From Daphnia carinata (lineage: Eukaryota; Arthropoda; Branchiopoda; Diplostraca; Daphniidae), in contig NC_081331.1 in NCBI RefSeq assembly GCF_022539665.2, forward strand, positions 10,323,534 through 10,387,533: a stretch of DNA of 64,000 nucleotides, in the 5' to 3' direction. The translations under genes and the position numbers were made by a program. Positions 61,389-64,000 of the stretch are shown here, piece after piece (the stretch's first letter is position 1; each line of letters opens with the position of its first letter). Under the pieces are notes generated by a model that saw only the letters and a list, made by a program, of their open reading frames with translations, made no database searches and was not told the origin of the DNA.

Positions 61389-62315
61389 CTAAAGACGAAT
61401 TTTTGTCCAGTTGACTTTACCATTGTGATATATGTCATCATATTTGGTTCTGTCCAGGATAGCGATATTTTCTCTTACGTAATCGACTAAGATGTCCAGA
61501 TGGCGCGGATCGAAATCTTGCTGGAGCATTAAATTTCGCCAAATTGCACCGGCTAATACTTGATCACTACTTAAGAGGCCTTCATCATAAGCAAACAAGC
61601 TTGCCTGAAATTCATCAACCAGAACTTGAACCTGTTTTCTTCGCACACTTGCAGCCGTCTCCTTTAAAACAACACAAAACATTTGAATGGAGTATCTCAA
61701 CCAAAATCTATAGAATGTCTTACTCCAATCTGTTTGCTTTTGAATTCAACATCCTCCCACATGGCTTCTACAAGAGCATTTCGCACAAGTCTTCCATTGT
61801 CTCCTTCATTCATCAGTCGAACCATTAACATCCATACATGTAGGCCTCTCACTATAAACCAGGAATGGAAAGTATCTTCCATTTTCAAGTCTGCAAATGT
61901 TAATAGAATAGTTGTTCAGCTTCCAAGCATTTTTAAAAGTATTCAATTCTCTACTCACATTTAAAGAAAACATTGTGATTGACATGCTCTTCCAGCGACT
62001 CATACAGCTTATAACCAACAGACCTTGATATCTATAAAATCAGAGAGACCTAAGAGTGTAAGAAGAAGAAATAAAAAAAAAAACTGTATTTGTTCGTCTT
62101 ACACTTTTTGACAATTTGCCAAGTCCCACATATATTTTAAACCGTTGTAGAATTCCTTTATCTGAATCAGCAGCATATCGACAGCAAGGTACGTGTAAAT
62201 GTGAATTTGGGACACATATTCCTTCATGACGTAACAACGGCTGAAAAGATCCCATTCGATAATGAAAAGGGAAAGGTACTCTTCGGAAGAGCAAAAATGA
62301 GCAAGCACGTTGCAT
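61389..62315 (-). CDS. UQCC1: UQCC1, complex III assembly factor (Cbp3 family)
   Basis: Mitochondrial chaperone needed for cytochrome b synthesis and complex III assembly. Four minus-strand exons: 62315-62103, 62031-61959, 61890-61724, 61661-61389; phases 0, 1 and 0; 241 residues. The N-terminus (MQRACSFLLFRRVPF) is Arg-rich and lacks acids, fitting a mitochondrial presequence. The ubiquinol-cytochrome c chaperone domain is clear: KLYESLEEHVNHNVFF, MEDTFHSWFIVRGLHVWM, EAMWEDVEFKSKQIG, FAYDEGLLSSDQVLAGAIWR and DPRHLDILVDYVREN. Human UQCC1 is longer mainly at the N-terminus (about 299 residues). Confidence 0.92.
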
Positions 62316-62908
62316 GGTAATCAAGTTATTCTGGTCCTGGATTTCTAATTGGTTTATAAATGATAGATTTTAATCTCTCGTATCAATTCTATGGTTGCTC
62401 TTATACTTTGCTGAATACTAATAACACAACTAACACAATGTATTTTTGGTAAATCTAGCAGACATTTCTTCCGTAACTTGCAGAGATGCATAAGCCAGTA
62501 CTGGTATTTTGTATACTTGCGTACTGTGAACCTATAAATCGTGGAAAACATAGTGGAATATGGCAATCCGTTTTAACCCCCCCCCCCCCACCCAAAAAAA
62601 AATATATATATATCTATGGCAATCCACTTAACCAAAAAAAAAAAAAAATATTGGTTTTTTTTTTATTTTACTCCCGTCTATTATGGCAATCCGTTTTTAT
62701 GGCAATCCGTTTTACATAAAAAAAAAAAAAAAAAAAAATGGAGGAAAAAAAAAAAAAATCGCACTTTTTTCTTTTTTCCGACACGTAGCCATCTACCGCT
62801 CAGACTCATTATTACTGGCGTAGGCAATTTCAGTCCATTGGATGCCATTCGCAGTTAGTTCAGTAGCGTGGATGGAGAATAACGCGTGGCTGGAGGAACA
62901 ATTGAAAA
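62316..62908. other. UQCC1-downstream gene intergenic region with repeated motif
   Basis: Head-to-head intergenic interval. It holds a C run (62578-62589), A runs and four copies of a short motif. No TATA box evident. A 14-codon ATG-led frame at 62872-62916 (MENNAWLEEQLKNG) overlaps the start of the next gene in another frame. Confidence 0.5.
62561..62713. repeat. Repeated motif tggcaatccgtttt (four copies)
   Basis: Copies at 62561-62574, 62617-62626 (partial, ends cca), 62684-62697 and 62700-62713, interspersed with C, A and T runs. The reverse complement lies at 59641-59654, next to a G-rich run just as the copy at 62561 is next to a C run, so both sites carry the same longer unit in opposite orientation. 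Confidence 0.8.
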
Positions 62909-63398
62909 ATGGATAAGATAATACAACAAAAGGATGGTAAGTATAAACATTATTATATTTGTTTTGAATTATTAATTATTGTTTATTAGATCAAATTATG
63001 GACCTGCAGGCTCAATTATTGCAACAGCACAAAATATTAGATAACAGCAAAGCTAAGGATGGTAAGGCCTAATACATAATGATTCTATTTATTTGCTTTT
63101 ATTCATTTGTGTTTTGTAGCTCAAAGTTTGAGTCTACAAGCTCAGCTAGGGGAAAAGAACAAATTGGAACAGAACAGTTTCCAAACAGTGAAGGAGGTTT
63201 TTCCAAACTCAAACCTAACTGAGCATGAGGATGAATTGGCATTAGGCGAACACAGTCAGGTACCTAAACTTTTCAAATAAGAATTCAAAATAAGTATAGA
63301 ATTTTAACAAACAATTATTTATTGTTTAGTTATTCAGTCTACCACCTGACAGTGTGTTAAATTTAAATTCTGTTAGTGCTGCACAAAAAGATCGTTAG
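62909..63398 (+). CDS. Small coiled-coil protein, possibly a broken gene
   Basis: Four short exons join in phase: 62909-62936, 62990-63061, 63120-63259 and 63330-63398, giving 102 residues and a TAG at 63396. The product begins MDKIIQQKDDQIMDLQAQLL and is Gln/Leu-rich with heptad-like spacing, then turns acidic (EHEDELALGEHSQ). I do not recognise it. Two signs suggest damage. First, another ATG frame (62872) with a similar helical peptide stops right where this one begins, as a frameshift would cause. Second, beyond the TAG lie further exon-like pieces (63410-63513, 63573-63667) in inconsistent frames. It may be a genuine short gene or a decayed remnant of a longer one. Confidence 0.4.
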
Positions 63399-64000
63399 TA
63401 ATAAGCCCATGCAGTGAAGGAAGTGAACAATTGTGGGACCGTATTTGGGCCGAAAATGGGTGTGGTACGGAAACCAAGATATGGCACAAGTTCAACATGA
63501 AACATGGATTAGGTACTTTTCGGTTTTATGTCTATTGAAAAAGTATTTTTAATGCTATTATTTTGCATTCACAGAATTTAATGGGGGATCAAATCAAGTC
63601 TGGAAGTGTTACAGGATGGAAGAGTCAGCCTACAGATGAAAAAACACAGAGTGCATTACCATTAAGGTATGAGGTAAAGTAATAGAGTATGCACATTGTC
63701 TAATGTGTTTATTTTATTAACAATTCAAAAGATTAATCCTAGTTTCAGCCAAACATGAAATAATCCAGAGAAGTACCATCTTGTGTTAATAAATCCAGTA
63801 CAACAGCAATCCTTTATAGTTCTGTCACAGCTAGAAACCTCAAATAATTCTGCTTCTCTGTCTAAAGAACAACTTGTCCTTTACGTTCAGAGTGTTGGGG
63901 AAACTGGGTACTTAAATGGCCCTAAAGATGTTTTAATTTTGCTGCCATTGCAGAGATGAACATCATACATGGACTCATTAGGTATGAAAGGATTTTTCTT
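63399..64000 (+). pseudogene. Exon-like remnants at window edge
   Basis: A 63410-63513 segment is open in one frame (QLWDRIWAENGCGTETKIWH) and ends near a gtactt donor. A 63573-63667 segment is flanked by a cacag acceptor and a gtatga donor. Their phases do not join into one protein with the preceding exons, and no domain is recognisable. The gene, if any, may continue past 64000. Confidence 0.25.

Noticed and set aside
1-64000. CRISPR arrays, prokaryotic defence systems, integrated viruses, rRNA or tRNA genes
   Set aside because: No regularly spaced repeats, no viral or transposase-like protein, and no clear tRNA or rRNA signature was seen by eye; a tRNA or small-RNA scan by program was not possible here.

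Overview
This is animal nuclear DNA. Genes are split by GT-AG introns, there are no bacterial-style operons, and microsatellites and homopolymer runs are dense. Gene content (a full-length tensin, a GH18 chitinase, EBAG9, adenosine deaminase, UQCC1), very short introns of about 60-90 bp in the 3' genes and tight gene packing suggest an arthropod. A small-genome crustacean such as Daphnia is my best guess. That is inference; no marker in the window fixes the species.

Layout. Positions 1-4475 hold no gene I can support. A single tensin gene occupies 4476-53047 on the + strand. I could follow 24 coding exons with consistent reading phase, giving 1851 residues in the order C1, PTEN-like phosphatase, C2, long disordered centre with a Q17 tract, SH2, PTB. 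The 5' half has huge introns (14.4 kb and 11.9 kb) full of poly-T/poly-A runs. Several ATG-led candidate exons sit in them and all end in phase 0, so they could join the common exons. Those downstream of the C1 exons would make C1-less isoforms. The phosphatase loop carries Ser where active enzymes have the catalytic Cys, so the domain is predicted to be a pseudophosphatase.

After tensin the gene density rises sharply. A secreted GH18 chitinase with a GPI-signal-like tail (55751-58142, +) converges on an EBAG9/RCAS1 homologue (58324-58952, -). EBAG9 is head to head with an ADA1-type adenosine deaminase (59765-61270, +), which converges on the mitochondrial complex III assembly factor UQCC1 (61389-62315, -). 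UQCC1 is head to head with a small coiled-coil gene or gene remnant (from 62909, +) near the window edge. These genes do not form one pathway; they are ordinary neighbours.

Points worth a second look: one chitinase intron starts with AT instead of GT, at the exact place reading phase demands a donor; tensin appears to have several alternative first exons; a perfect 22-bp inverted repeat and a short repeat shared by two sites 3 kb apart lie between the 3' genes; the last gene looks broken. I found no CRISPR array, virus, toxin or other evident novel system.
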